From positions 27,640,155-27,704,154 of the forward strand of contig CM067065.1 of assembly GCA_033980235.1 (NCBI GenBank): DNA of 64,000 nucleotides, in the 5' to 3' direction. Each line of letters begins with the position of its first letter. Position 1 is the stretch's first letter. The stretch comes from Diadema setosum. Its lineage: Eukaryota > Echinodermata > Echinoidea > Diadematoida > Diadematidae. Both the position numbers and the translations under genes were made by a program. This document shows positions 37,741-49,431 of this stretch, one piece after another. Under the pieces are notes generated by a model. It did no database searches and was not told where the DNA came from. It saw only the letters and a list, made by a program, of their open reading frames with translations.

Positions 37741-39060
37741 CAGTGGTTAAAAGCAATACTCTCAGATTAATACCATCTAGCTCTGAATGCTCTTGGATAC
37801 CCTGGGTACACAAAATCAGAATTAGATCCCTGCTACAGGAAGCATTCTTTGCAGCTTCGCAGTCCCATGAATTTGATATCATGTCTATGCCCATCAATCA
37901 ACAAAATACCTCAACCCGTATAAACATGAAACAAAAGGGAACAAATCCAGAACTAATGCAAGTATGTCAACCTGAATCCCTTTGAAGTGGAAACAGTACA
38001 CACCCTTCTGAAGAATAATTTCTATGCATCAAGAACGGAGCATGTCTTTATAAAATATGAAACTCAGTTTTTTTCCACACAAGAAAAATAAACAAGAAAA
38101 GAGTATGGTAACATGTCTGCTGATTCGCCTGCACTGAGAATCCAATGAGAGAGAGAATCTAGTTTGTACAATAATCCTTCCAAGATGGTGGGAGACCTGC
38201 CCCCTGGATCTTTCCTCCTTCTCCTAGTGTAACCAGGCTTGACCTGTATCAAAATGTTCTTGGTATCACTGTGCATACTGTAAAGTTTTAATACCAGTCA
38301 AGCCTGGTTAAAGTCATAATGATCATTTTTAAATGATAATATATATCATTGCCATGATGAGTGAAGCATCAACGAATGAATGTATTCAAAATTGCAGGAC
38401 ACCGAGTGTTCTCTGTGTAGTCAGAAACTAAAACAGTCATAAAGACAAAAACAATTACAACAACAAATAAACAAACAGGACATACAAAAAGACATACACA
38501 CACTTATCAACATGTATGAAAGCAATATCATTATCTTTCATTTTCAGGTATCACAAATCAATGTCATTTCTTGGTTGCAACATTGTCCACTATGGGAACG
38601 TTTAAAAGGACATTATTCCTGCAGGGAAATAATACAAAGGATCTTAATAATAGCTGCTTTTTGAGACAACTGAATTTCCCTCCTAATATCAGGTATCTCT
38701 AAGACAGCAGGGATGAAGTCAAACAAAAATAAAAATGATAGGACCTGAAAAATGATCTTGCTACATCACGTTTTCGCTACATCCGACCTCGCTCTGACGA
38801 GGTTCTGCTGTGATCGCTATAAAGGCACTGACAGACGTCTAATCATCCTAATCTGATGGACTTATGGCCTTTCAGTGGTCACAAGCAAATTCTCTGTTGC
38901 CTTCATGCCAATGTATCTGATACCTTAAGGCGAGTACCTAACAGGGAAATGCAATGCTTACATGAATAAAAAATCTCTGTGCAGCTGACAGACACAGCGT
39001 TGACAAATATTAAAAAAATCATGAAAAAACATTTGTGAATCAAATTGAAGTTTGCTATAG

Positions 39061-39617
39061 TTAAAGGACAAGTCCACCTTTATATACATGTGGATTGAGT
39101 GAATGCAGCAATATTAGTAGATCACATCAGAGAAAGTTTGGGGAAAATCGGACAATCCGTTCAAAAGTTATGAATTTTTAAAGTATCTGCGTAGTCACTG
39201 CTGGATGAGAAGACTACTACAGTGTATGATGTCATATGCGTACAACCATATATAGAAAATAAAAAGAGAATTTCACAAAACTTTACTTTTTGAATGAAGT
39301 GCACATTTCTTCGACTTGTTACTGACATAATGTTAAGGGTAATATTATTCCCCCTGCCTTCTGAAAGAGAGAAGTCAAGTGTTCTTTTGTTATGCGAGAA
39401 AAGTGAAAATATATTGAATTTTCTTTATTCCTTCTTTATATCGTTGTACTCAAGTGACATCACAAGCTATAGTAGTCTTCTCATCCAGCCTTAAGTGAGC
39501 AGAAACTTCAAAAATTCATAACTTTTGAACGGATTGTCCGATTTTCCTCAAACTCTCAATGATGTGCTCTACTAATATTGCTGCATTCACTCAAATGAAG
39601 GTGAACTTGTCCTTTAA
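39061..39617. mobile_element. TTAA MITE (family 3), copy 2, with proven empty site
   Basis: TTAA at 39061-39064 and 39614-39617 flanks AGGACAAGTCCACC...GTGAACTTGTCCT. Copy A at the same place reads 'gctaaaattaaggcagcattt' with a single TTAA, which is the empty site. This establishes TTAA as the duplicated target. About 550 bp, no ORF. Confidence 0.92.
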
Positions 39618-39800
39618 GGCAGCATTTACAGTATGAGCTGAGCAAAAGTTCTAACTTTTGGTAATTCTTTTAGAAACAAAGATAGTACATGATCATAAAT
39701 ACTAAATAACTAGATTTACACTGTTGAATTTTGAACTCATTCTGTGAGAAAATTGAGTGACATGTATTCTGTACAATAATATAACCACTCTCTATCTCTT

Positions 39801-42800
39801 GTGCAAGTTGGGGCTATAAGAAATAAAAAGCAAAAACAGCAAACGGAAAAATAGTAAACAATCCATTATCAAAACAATGAAAAGGGGAAAAAATAAAGCT
39901 ATAAACTCTTAGATGTAGGCTGCTCATAAAACAAAACCACCATTCCTCCCATCACAAAGGTTATTGAAAAAATGATGAAAATGCCTTGACTCACACTAAA
40001 TACTGAAATCTCCAAGCAAGCTACTTCAGTTTTAAGAGATCTTCTGAATCGATGACAAATTCTAGCACTGCATTCATTGATACATCAATCACATTATCTT
40101 CTCAAGACTGTTCAAGGAAGAGACATTATACTTTGGAATAACAAGTCAGTTGCTGTGTATACTCATAGCTATGGAAAATGTTCACAAATGGCAAATTTTT
40201 TGTAGATTTTCAAGAGTTTACGTACATACTGTATACAATTACCATTAAAAATGGATATTCACTGTATACTACTGTAATCCTTCCACTCCACAGTGAGCTA
40301 CAACTTTGGCTTGCTGGCCATCATTTGTATGACCTTCCAGCCACAGAGAAATGTCAGACTTACAGAAGAATTTGTTAGGATTATCTTTCTGCCACACATT
40401 TCAAAACCTGCTACAGTAAGAGTTCATAGAGTGTACAGAAAAGGAAAATTTTCACCCTTGTGACCTTTAAACAAAGGGTGAGTTTGAGTGCTATCCTAAT
40501 GCATACCATACTGTATTTATTATAAAATGAGCTTTAGAATTACTGCAATCTGATTGGTCAATTGTCATGCATTGATTTTTACTGATCCACACTGAGCCAT
40601 GTCTGGTAAAATCTGAAAGCATGACTCAAGACTTGTATAGTGTAGTAGGTGTACCGGATGCATGATGGGGAAAATGGTTGTATATATTTATTATTATGAA
40701 TTGATGGGCCCATTTTATAAAACAATTGATGCACAGGCCTATTTCATCGATCAGTGAGAATTGGATGCTCTTGTTTTAACTTTGGAACAGTCTAAAACCA
40801 ACTCGCTGCACTCGTGGGTTTAAACAGTTCCAAAGTTCAACTCGCGCATCCAATTCTCACCGATCCACTCTGTCCTGTGCATTATTTGCATATATGTACC
40901 ACACCATCCCCATGCCAGAGGCGCACTGGACTGCTCCCAACGTGCACCGCACCACACTATACTGAGCCCAAACTGGACCACATCCTTACTGCTCCAAAGG
41001 TGTACCACAAGGTACAAGAAGCTACCATGAGACGAAATCGCATGGCACACACTTTCATCACAATGCTAAGAGTCAATTGATTCTCTTTGTTCTGGACACC
41101 TGTACAATGTACATGTATGCAATGTTTCAGCGCCAGGTGCATGACCTTGTTGCTATGACAACACGCTCCCAATCTGGCTTGGTATGACACTGTATGGCAC
41201 AATGTATGGTTTGTTTTGCTTTGCTGTCACGTGTGGCCAAACTGCGTTGGCTATAAAAACAAACGTTATGTTCTGCCAACTAAGCATGAAACTGAATGAG
41301 AAAATATATTGTGATCTCGGTTGGCTTGAAAAATTTTGGCAAAAATCATGATTCAAATTCAGTCTTAGCTTAATAAAAGAATCAATACTAATTTCGCAGG
41401 AAGTACATTAACACTGGATTTAGAACAGGTTCTTCTAATAGTATGAAACCTCTGCACAATTCTGCACCACATCCAACTGTCTGAAGGAAGAGAATGGCAT
41501 TCATTACTGGCATGAACTCTCACCAAATGGTTATAGGTACATTTATAGGCCAAACGTTTGAGACTGCCGGACAAGCAGGTAATAGCACACTTTAAATTCT
41601 ACTGAAAATGAACAGCTAACTGAGCCACATTGTATGCATGTGCCAGTATGTATTTGGAGTTATCTTGTGCTCAAATTTATCTATGCGTCTGATATCAAAG
41701 TTAGGAGATACAGTGATGTATATCTGCCATATCTGTGTGTGTATACAATAAAGAAACAGAGCTCTTCTACAGGGGGGTAGCAAATAGATTGACACATGTT
41801 CCTCTAAGAAGTCATTGCTCTGTCGACTTTCATTTTTCACGTGGCAATTTTCCTGTGATGTCTGTTAATACTATACATCATTACCTGGGAGTTCCCAGGG
41901 ACACTTGGGAGACTAAAAGGGACTGTATGAGGGTAACATTTCTGAATAGTCACCTGGTAGTTTCCCTAGAAACTATTACCACTGTGTGTCACCTGCGAGT
42001 TCCCGGGCGACCTTTGGTAAAATTTGCAGAGCACAAAAAGGGCATTTGAGGAAATATGTTTGTCAGAAAATCAAATTTGCCACACACCGTGCGCTGGGAA
42101 TGTCATAAATCGGTCTGTCTAGAACACAGCCAATGAGCAAAGAGCATGATAATGAAGATGATAATGATGATAATGCTGGTAATGATGACAAAATCAAGGC
42201 GATCCTGTGGTTACCATGGTGACACGATGTCTCCTCCTTTGCGTAGACAGATTATGTTTTGTCCAATGACAAGGCAGAAATGAGTTGGTGAGGCAACAAT
42301 AAGGACGTTCATGGTTAGCGCATGTCCCATTTGACCCTAACACAACAGATTTTCAAGTAACATGGACATGTGTTGTGATCAAGAATTCCTCATTGAAGCA
42401 TCATATTTTGTATTGAATTATAAAAAAGAAAAAAAATAATGTTGATAAAATGCATGGAGAGGTTTTGCTAAACAGAGTTGATGAATAACTTACACTTGTA
42501 AGTTCTCATTTTTAATAGTCTAAAATACATACACTGTACTGACATAATTTGGATTGTCATAGTTGCCCAAGGTCTCTTTTCATTTTAAAGCCAGTGGCAA
42601 ATACACAGACATTCTCAGTTGAATAGCCTTTGTTTACACATGCACAAATCACAATTGTGAACTCCCATATTCAAATTTCTATGCCTGTTTAGTATTTGTT
42701 ACACATCAGCCAATTCATTTTTTAATTGCTGTAATACAATGTCTTGAGGGTCACCTTAATTCCTGTTCACTCTCAAGGGAAGCATGATCCTTCTCAATAA

Positions 42801-43101
42801 ATTAATTAATCATCACTTTGTTCCGAACTACAAATAAAGCTGGGAAAAGATCTACAGGTACACTGACTTCCGTTTGAATTATACACACGTAGCTTAAAAT
42901 ACAAGCAATGAAACTAGTTTCCCTGTAGTAACAAGATGTCCATTTTTCACCAATGAAGTGGAGTGTACTGGGCCCCGTTGCATAAACACATACAATTATT
43001 GTGAAGTTACCATAGTTACTATCCCTATAGTAACAGCAAGAAAAGAATACTGTAAGCTTATTGGCTGTTGCCATGACAGTAACAATAACTGCACCTGTGC
43101 A
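39801..43101. other. No recognised gene
   Basis: Contains a foldback at 40749-40865, three loose repeats of 'cacctggGAGTTCCCaggg' type at about 41885-42010, and a 'gggccccgttgcataaac' terminus near 42970 that resembles common MITE ends. Short frames here look like chance. Confidence 0.45.
40749..40865. repeat. Foldback (hairpin) sequence of about 117 bp
   Basis: The left arm 'gatcagtgagaattggatgc' pairs with the right arm 'gcatccaattctcaccgatc', and 'aactttggaac' pairs with 'gttccaaagtt', around a short centre. Probably a small MITE or its remnant. Confidence 0.75.
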
Positions 43102-43194
43102 TTAACCCGTTGCGGTTGGACTCATTTTGCTACAACGCGCATTTCCCATAGACACCTGCCTGAGTATACTCGGGACTCGTCCTCAACGGGTTCA
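43102..43194. mobile_element. 90-bp TTAA MITE
   Basis: TTAACCCGTTGCGG on the left and CCTCAACGGGTT on the right. The body matches the copy at 56150-56242 closely ('gctacaacgcgcatttccca', 'gagtatactcgggactcgtc'). Confidence 0.85.
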
Positions 43195-44340
43195 TGGTGC
43201 TGGTGGAACATGATTATGTTATTTTACAATATAGTTTAACACAGAGTGTGTGTGTATATAATAAGTGTATTCATGTCTGTGGGTGTTTTGCTAAAGATAG
43301 AGAGATAGATTGGATGGGGGAGTGACAGAGAACAGTAAGAAGTTAGTACTTTTAGAACAAGGCAATATAAAGTAACATTCCCAAGTCATATAAACTCATA
43401 CATGCTATGATTGAAATGCAAAAACCAGGGTTAAACAAGCTAATAAATAGCAGGGCAACCACAAAAGATATCCCCTATGTTCAATAAGAAAGCAACAGTG
43501 GTTGACTTTGTGGACAACTTTCCATCGGAGACAGTGTCTGAATCGAGAATGTTGGGACTTAACTTTAATATATATCTCAAAGAAACTGGAACGCCATGTC
43601 ATTCCTCAAATGATAACAAGTGCACTGTTGCAAATGCCGTATCATCAGAAACTCCAACCCCAAGCACCTTCTGATCTGGAGATTCTCCCATCTGAAACCC
43701 CTAGCAAACGGGGGACTCTAACTTGATGTACGCAAAGCGCGAAGTTCCTTGCTGCCTGGGTCCAAGCTCTAGGGTGCTAGATGCTCTTTCATGCTATCTA
43801 AGGCTTATTTTTCAACATACGATGACACTAAGAAATCATTTCAAGCGGGAGATACAGATACAGGGTGGGAGAAATTAAATATCAAGCAGGAGAACGGGAG
43901 ATTTAGCAAAAATGGGCTTTCCACGGGAGATCTCCCGTCGAAAGCGGGACAGTTGGAGTCTCTATATCATATTTCATGGTATGAAGTGACGACATATTGG
44001 CTCAATATGTCCAAGCATCCATGCCACGTCATTGCGGAGACTATTTTGCGAATATCGCGAAACCCCGCTCAACCAAACCAGCTGCAAACAAACATTCCCT
44101 GCTAATTTGCATCTCAGGGAGTGATCCCGCGGTTTTTCCTTGCAGAACCGCTATCATGTCACACCGCTGCTCATCGGCTTCCATCAATGTCAAAGCACAG
44201 CAGAAAAAAAAAAGAAAAAAAATGGCACAGTAAGCTATGCAGGCATTTGTCTACAAGAGGACCTGTTGGCAGCGAGGTCAAAGGTTACAATGTTTTTATC
44301 TTTCTCTTTATCATTGAGATGAACTGCACTGCCCCAGCGC

Positions 44341-44621
44341 TCAGTCGCCCGTCTCAGCAGACAGGCCGGTGCCACCGACCGACGTATCCTCCATTCTTTT
44401 GCTCAGGCCATCAACAGAATGCGCCGAGCATCCCGGCTCCTCTGAACGCCCCTCGCCTCTGGTTCCTTCCGTGACCTCAACCTTTGAACTCGCTGCCTCC
44501 CCCTCCTCATCGTCTTCCTCGTCTTCTTCGAGCTCCTGCTGGATCAGCTGCTTGGCCAGCTTGATGTTGAACGCCTCGTTGTAGTGCTGTTTCCTTTTCA
44601 GCTGGAATTGCCGCTGCTTTT
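44341..44621 (-). CDS. PPP1R2: PPP1R2 coding exon 4 (terminal)
   Basis: Acceptor 'ctctttgcag' ends at 44622. The exon encodes residues 122 (completed) to 214 and the TGA at 44343-44341. It holds the C-terminal PP1-binding helix with 'HYNE', then an acidic run rich in Glu and Asp and a less conserved tail. Plus-strand frames over the same bases are shadows. Confidence 0.93.
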
Positions 44622-47600
44622 CTGCAAAGAGGTGAACCACACACTGGCTGATCATCCCAAGATTATTTTCAAATGAAGAGTTTGTTTGCAAAAACTGATA
44701 AGTCCATGTTTGTCAAATGGAGAAATTTGCAATTAAAGGTCAAGACAAATAGAGAGAACGATAATAACATTTCTGCTCCTTTTGACCATAACTTCAAAAA
44801 TGTACCTTTATATGTTGTGACCAATATATCATTTAAAAGGTATTATTTTGTACTTTATGACAGAGACCATACTTCAAAATCTTCAAATACGGACTTATCG
44901 GTTTTTGCGAACAAACTCTTCAAATTCAGCCTGGTGACTTTTACAAGGGGAATTTCACAACACACGATTGAAACCAAAAGGAAATCTACCTGAGAAGCAA
45001 GTGGTAATGAGAAAAAAGTTAACTTACTTTTATGCACATTTATTTCATTTCAAAATGGAGTCAAAGGGGCCTGAGCTTCTTCCCCAGTCAGAATCTTTGT
45101 CCGAGACAAAATGACAAACATGTAGGGTAAGCAAACACAATTTTACTTCCTTTTCACATTGTCAAGCAAGAATTGCTCAGATGAATTGTTGGGCAATTTT
45201 CTTTTGTAAGGAACTTTTATTTTTGCATCTCTTTTCTTGAATGAAATCATATTTTGCCCTTTTTATCATGAGATGTGGGGTAGGTAAGGAATAGACATTC
45301 AATTCAAAATTAACTTAAACAAAACTTTTAACAAATTTATAGAATATCCGTTATGTACATGACTAGGTACTTGGCTGACAAACACACACACACACACACA
45401 ACAAAAAAAGTCCTCAAAACTTTGCGCTTCTTTCTAAATGCAAAGAAAACCCCCAAAAGTTCATTGCTTACTATCTCACATCTTGTAGATAAACAAAAAT
45501 GTTCCTACATTACCAACACTGTATACAATTTAGACAATAAAGTGCCATGACCAGCAATGTTCCCATCCCATTCAAAAATTTACTAAATATTACTTCACAT
45601 TCCCTCCTATGCTTTCCAGTGTGTATACATCTATATGCTGTGGTCTGTGGCCCCTTGATACAAAAGGTCCCTCTGAATTTTGAAGGAAGTAGCAACCCCC
45701 CCCCCCCCCCCCCCCTCCGAGGGGGGAAAAAATATTATGCTGTGTTTGCCAACTGCCCTGCATGCTAGATGTGCTTCCTTCACTAACTGGCACAATTGTC
45801 TGGAAAGTGATCAGCAATGAACACGGATGACCTAATCCTCCTTTTATACATCTATTTTGTTGCAATAACCATCCTCTTGGACTAAGGCATGTTGCTACAC
45901 CTGAATGGACTTGCCATGAACTTCACCTACAACTAGGTCAAGTTGCCAAGTTAAAGGACAAGTCCACCTTCATACACAGGTGGATTGAGTGAACGCAACA
46001 ATATTAGTAGAACGCATCAGTGAAAGTTTGAGGAAAATCCGACAATCCGTTCAAAAGTTATGAATTGTTAAAGTATCTGCGCAATCACTGCTGAAAGAGA
46101 AGACTACTACAGTTTGTGATGTCACATGCGTACAACGATATATAATTTGAACCCAAAGTGCAAATTATTTCTTGGACTTGTTACTAACGTAAGTTAAGGA
46201 TGATATTATTCCCCTTGCCTTCTGAAAGAGAGAAGTTGAGTGTTCTTTTGTTACGCGAGAAAAGTGAAAATAAGTTGATTTTATTTTATACTGTCTTTAC
46301 ACCGCTGACCGAGCAGAAAGTTTGAACAGATTGTCCAATTTTCCTCAAATTTTCATTGATGTGTTCTGCTAATATTGCTACATTCACTCAACCCACGTGT
46401 CTATGAAGGTGAACTTGTCCTTTCAAGTATAGTATTTCACACACAAAGCATTAATGATGCTTGCCTTTGGCTTCTTCTGTCAACTCCTCTTCCTCATCCT
46501 CACTGGATTCTTCCTTGTCACCTTCGTCTTCCCACCATCGTTTCGGGGGACCACTGGAAAGTCTGCCACGGACAGGGAAAAAACATACAACACACACAAA
46601 TTTACCTCTTGTGGCAGCAAGAAGAAATAATGAAATAAAAAATGCATATATCTAACTGACTCAAATTCAAACAACATCATATGAAAACACACTGCTCATA
46701 GAGACATTGCAAATTTGAGGACACAATACAAGGAGGGTGAATTTCAAATCATTCCTCCTTTAGCTACAATGTAATTCATTAATTTTTACCTCCACCAAAG
46801 AAGATATGTTTTTGTTGGTGCTGGTTTGTTTGTCTGTGCAATATATAACTCAAAAAAGTTGTGAACGGATTTGGATGGAACTTACACTACAAGCTGATAA
46901 TGACACAAGGAACAGCTGATTAAAGTTTGACGGTGATCCACAAATTTTTGTCAGCTATTACAGGATATCGTACCTTTGTGCAAAAAGGGTCTATGAACTA
47001 AGGAGTTCACATACCCAAACTGAAGCGCAGGCTCTGCTTGAGGTGCCACGCACAGCAGGAAGCTGATCGGGTAAGGCTTTTTGCTTTATCATTTGGGAAA
47101 TTGGGTGATTTTTTTCAGCATGCATGTATGGATGGAAATGAGCTGCTTGGCAGAGGTCTGTGCTCTCTGAATTCTTTTCCCGGTCTTGCATTCATTCATA
47201 TACAGTACAGTAATGATTGCGTTGTCAGAAAGATAATGCCAGTCAGTATACCAAAGTCCGTTTACCCCCTCCCCCCCCCCCCCCCCTCTTCCCCTCGATA
47301 GCAATACATTCACGCTCACCCCAAGAATAGACTCTCGAGGCTGGGTAATGGCATGAGGCCTAATGCTGCTGTTCACCAAACTCTTTCTATACTCGATATT
47401 TGACATTGGTCAGAGGAACCAATGAAAGATAAGCACATAGAGGGTTCGGTCACTGATCTCTGGAAGTAAATTTCTGGATATGTCACTTGCCAATTACTTT
47501 GAAGCTACCATGACGCCATGTTACCATGCATACCGCCATACACTTCTGCCTTGTGTAAGGAGCTCAGGACATCACATTCTCTTTGTGACAATCTCTGCTG

Positions 47601-49216
47601 GAAAATTGCGTGCACAAGAACATGTATGATGACAGTTGGGCAGCGCGATAGCTTTAACCATTTGTACCGTACAGCACGAATGGGTCTATCCGATGAGCTA
47701 TCCAGATATGTCACGATAAAGAGATCAATGGTTGGGTTACACTCACTTCTTGTTGATTTCTGTAGCATTCAGCGTAGCCTCATCCTCGTCGCTCTGCGGG
47801 TCAACGTCCTCCAGACCCTCCTCGGGCTCCACGTAGTTGGTGTAGGGTGTGTCCGGTTCATCCACCTTCATGTGACCGTAGTCCTTGTCAGCCGGGTGGA
47901 AGGTGGCCAGGATATTCATCTCATCCCACTTGATGCCATCCCTGGAGAGAGAGAGAGAGAGGGGGAGAGAGAGAGAGAGAGAGATTTGGTAGATAATGCT
48001 AAATACTTTTGAGGTTTTAATTTCATTTAGTGAAAAGTTGTTGATCCGCTCACAAGTTATCTTGTACACAAATAAACAGATAGACAGACAGACAAATAGC
48101 CTAAACATAGTCAGAATATTGAAAGACAAATAGATGAAGCTGAAACATTTATAAACACTGCCGACTGTGGTTTAGGTTTCACCCACAGGTTGATGTAACT
48201 GGTTTATGTAAACTGGTTGATGTTCTTGATGCCAATAACAAAACAGCTGCAATTGTACTAGATGGTTTTTGGTCGTTTTAAGCCACCACACTGCGGTTCA
48301 AAGTGGCTCAATAACTTCAGCAGAGTGTGCAGGAATCATACACAAGGGGACTGATGGCGATAAGTGATTGATGACCACGTCTCAGTTATACAGTATAGCA
48401 GTAATCAGTATAGATGGACTACAATTGTAACTATTCATCGACCACTTTTTGACTAAATATCTTATATCTTACAAAATATCCTTCAGTTTCACCTTGATTC
48501 AATTCCACTCGAGGCAGAAAATACCCTAGATTCAAATTCCTGGTTCAGTTTTTTTCTGGAATCATCCCGCGACGCGACATTACATCACATCACGCATCCA
48601 GCACATTACAGACAGCGCCAAGCTATGAAATTTTGAGAGTGAGCTTGCGCACACACCGGAGGATAAAGCAGACGTGGCGACTGAGTACGAAAGTCTCCGT
48701 CGTACTCGGTCGCCACGTCTGCACTCAAGCATTGCCGCGCCGCCGCTCCTGGCGACACTCACGCCAGTAATCGCTCGCATTTCAGCATTCGCATGGGTCA
48801 TTTGACATCGCATTTAAATCCATGATTTTTGATACGATGCCTCGAACCGATTTTGCTCAAATTTTGTGAGTAACTAGGAAACTTGTGAAGCTTTATGGAC
48901 ATAATCAAGCGAATTGCCGCAGTCCTTTCATTTTCGCGTTGCATTGCAAAAAAGCGTGGAGACTCCTTATAAGGGGTGCCCCGGGGGTTACTTATAATGG
49001 GGACAGGTTACTTATCACTAGACTATAAGGAGGGGCCCCCCTTGTGAGTGGGTTTCCCGAACTGATATATGGCTGTAAAGTGCACAATCACAATTGCCTT
49101 CCGCTGCAATCTTCCAGTGAAATCATCCAAAGTAGACAGTCAAGAACCTACACTAGTAAAGTCGCCAACACAGCACACAGCTCAGGCCCAGGGCTCAGCT
49201 CAGGCCCTCGCCTCAG

Positions 49217-49250
<34 letters not shown>

Positions 49251-49431
49251 ACACACACAAGCAGCCAAGCCAAGCCTAACATAATTACAAATAGGTGGGG
49301 CCGTTCACATCGACTCTGTGATATGTACATCGAGATCGTCATTTCACTCACTCTGGCCTATTTGCAGGATCATCAAAATGTCTTTCTGGCTTCAATATAC
49401 TCTTTGGCTGACGCTCTAGTTTTTCTGCCAT
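44341..49431 (-). CDS. PPP1R2: Protein phosphatase 1 regulatory inhibitor subunit 2 (inhibitor-2), complete
   Basis: Four coding exons (49352-49431, 47747-47941, 46465-46553, 44341-44621) join in phase to 645 nt and a 214-residue protein; the human protein is about 205. Inhibitor-2 is a largely unstructured cytosolic and nuclear protein that binds and inhibits the PP1 catalytic subunit. All three known PP1-contact regions are visible: 'KSILK' (residues 10-14, the KGILK motif), '[20 protein letters not shown]' (30-49), and '[19 protein letters not shown]' (130-148), whose HYNE segment sits at the PP1 active site in the known complex. 'PDTPY' (56-60) keeps the Thr that GSK3 phosphorylates in mammals, and '[10 protein letters not shown]' (106-115) is a typical CK2 site. 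The start is the first ATG before 'KSILK'. UTRs and promoter were not located. Confidence 0.94.
45694..45726. repeat. Poly(C) then G tract
   Basis: About 21 C followed by 'tccgagggggg', in PPP1R2 intron 3. A low-complexity run that probably forms a small hairpin. Confidence 0.85.
45951..46427. mobile_element. TTAA MITE (family 3), copy 3
   Basis: Left end 'ttaaaggacaagtccacctt' and right end inverted 'aaaggacaagttcacctt', lying in PPP1R2 intron 3. Shorter than the other copies owing to an internal deletion. The right TTAA is degenerate ('tttcaa'). Confidence 0.85.
46465..46553 (-). CDS. PPP1R2: PPP1R2 coding exon 3, with GC donor
   Basis: The acceptor 'gactttccag' precedes base 46553. The exon encodes residues 92 (completed) to 121 plus the first base of Glu122, including the acidic CK2-type stretch '[10 protein letters not shown]'. 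The 3' border reads AAAG|GCAAGC: a GC donor with an otherwise ideal consensus. No GT nearby gives the right phase, while the GC donor joins exactly to exon 4. Confidence 0.9.
47747..47941 (-). CDS. PPP1R2: PPP1R2 coding exon 2
   Basis: The acceptor follows a (CT)n tract ('ctctctccag') and the donor is AA|GTGAGT. The exon encodes residues 28-91, with the second PP1-binding region and the 'PDTPY' phosphorylation motif. One base at the start completes Glu27 and two at the end begin Asn92. Confidence 0.95.
48668..48722. repeat. Near-perfect short hairpin in PPP1R2 intron 1
   Basis: Arms 48668-48690 (GCAGACGTGGCGACTGAGTA...) and 48700-48722 pair over 23 bp with one G-T wobble position, around a 9-bp loop. 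GC-rich. It could be a small MITE remnant or an expressed hairpin; nothing in the sequence decides between them. Confidence 0.8.
49217..49259. repeat. (CA)n microsatellite
   Basis: About 40 bp of CA with one GT interruption, in PPP1R2 intron 1 close to exon 1. Confidence 0.95.
49352..49431 (-). CDS. PPP1R2: PPP1R2 coding exon 1
   Basis: ATG at 49431-49429. Encodes residues 1-26 plus two bases of Glu27, including 'KSILK', the N-terminal PP1-binding motif. The donor is A|GTGAGT. Phase 2 at the donor matches the single base at the start of exon 2. Confidence 0.9.

Larger units (their letters stand above)
32700..39800. repeat. Segmental duplication, copy C (diverged)
   Basis: 32720-32900 and 34160-34250 match 1-350. 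35510-36370 matches the 700-1590 and 4600-5500 stretches. 36470-38420 matches 2740-4150. 39030-39790 matches 4200-4420 and 7480-7700. Two TTAA MITEs (36493, 39061) have inserted here and are absent from A and B. The frame at 1308-1590 in copy A is broken here by several stops. Confidence 0.7.

Noticed and set aside
44121..44584. Plus-strand frames rich in Ser and Pro
   Set aside because: They are shadows of the acidic PPP1R2 terminal exon on the minus strand.
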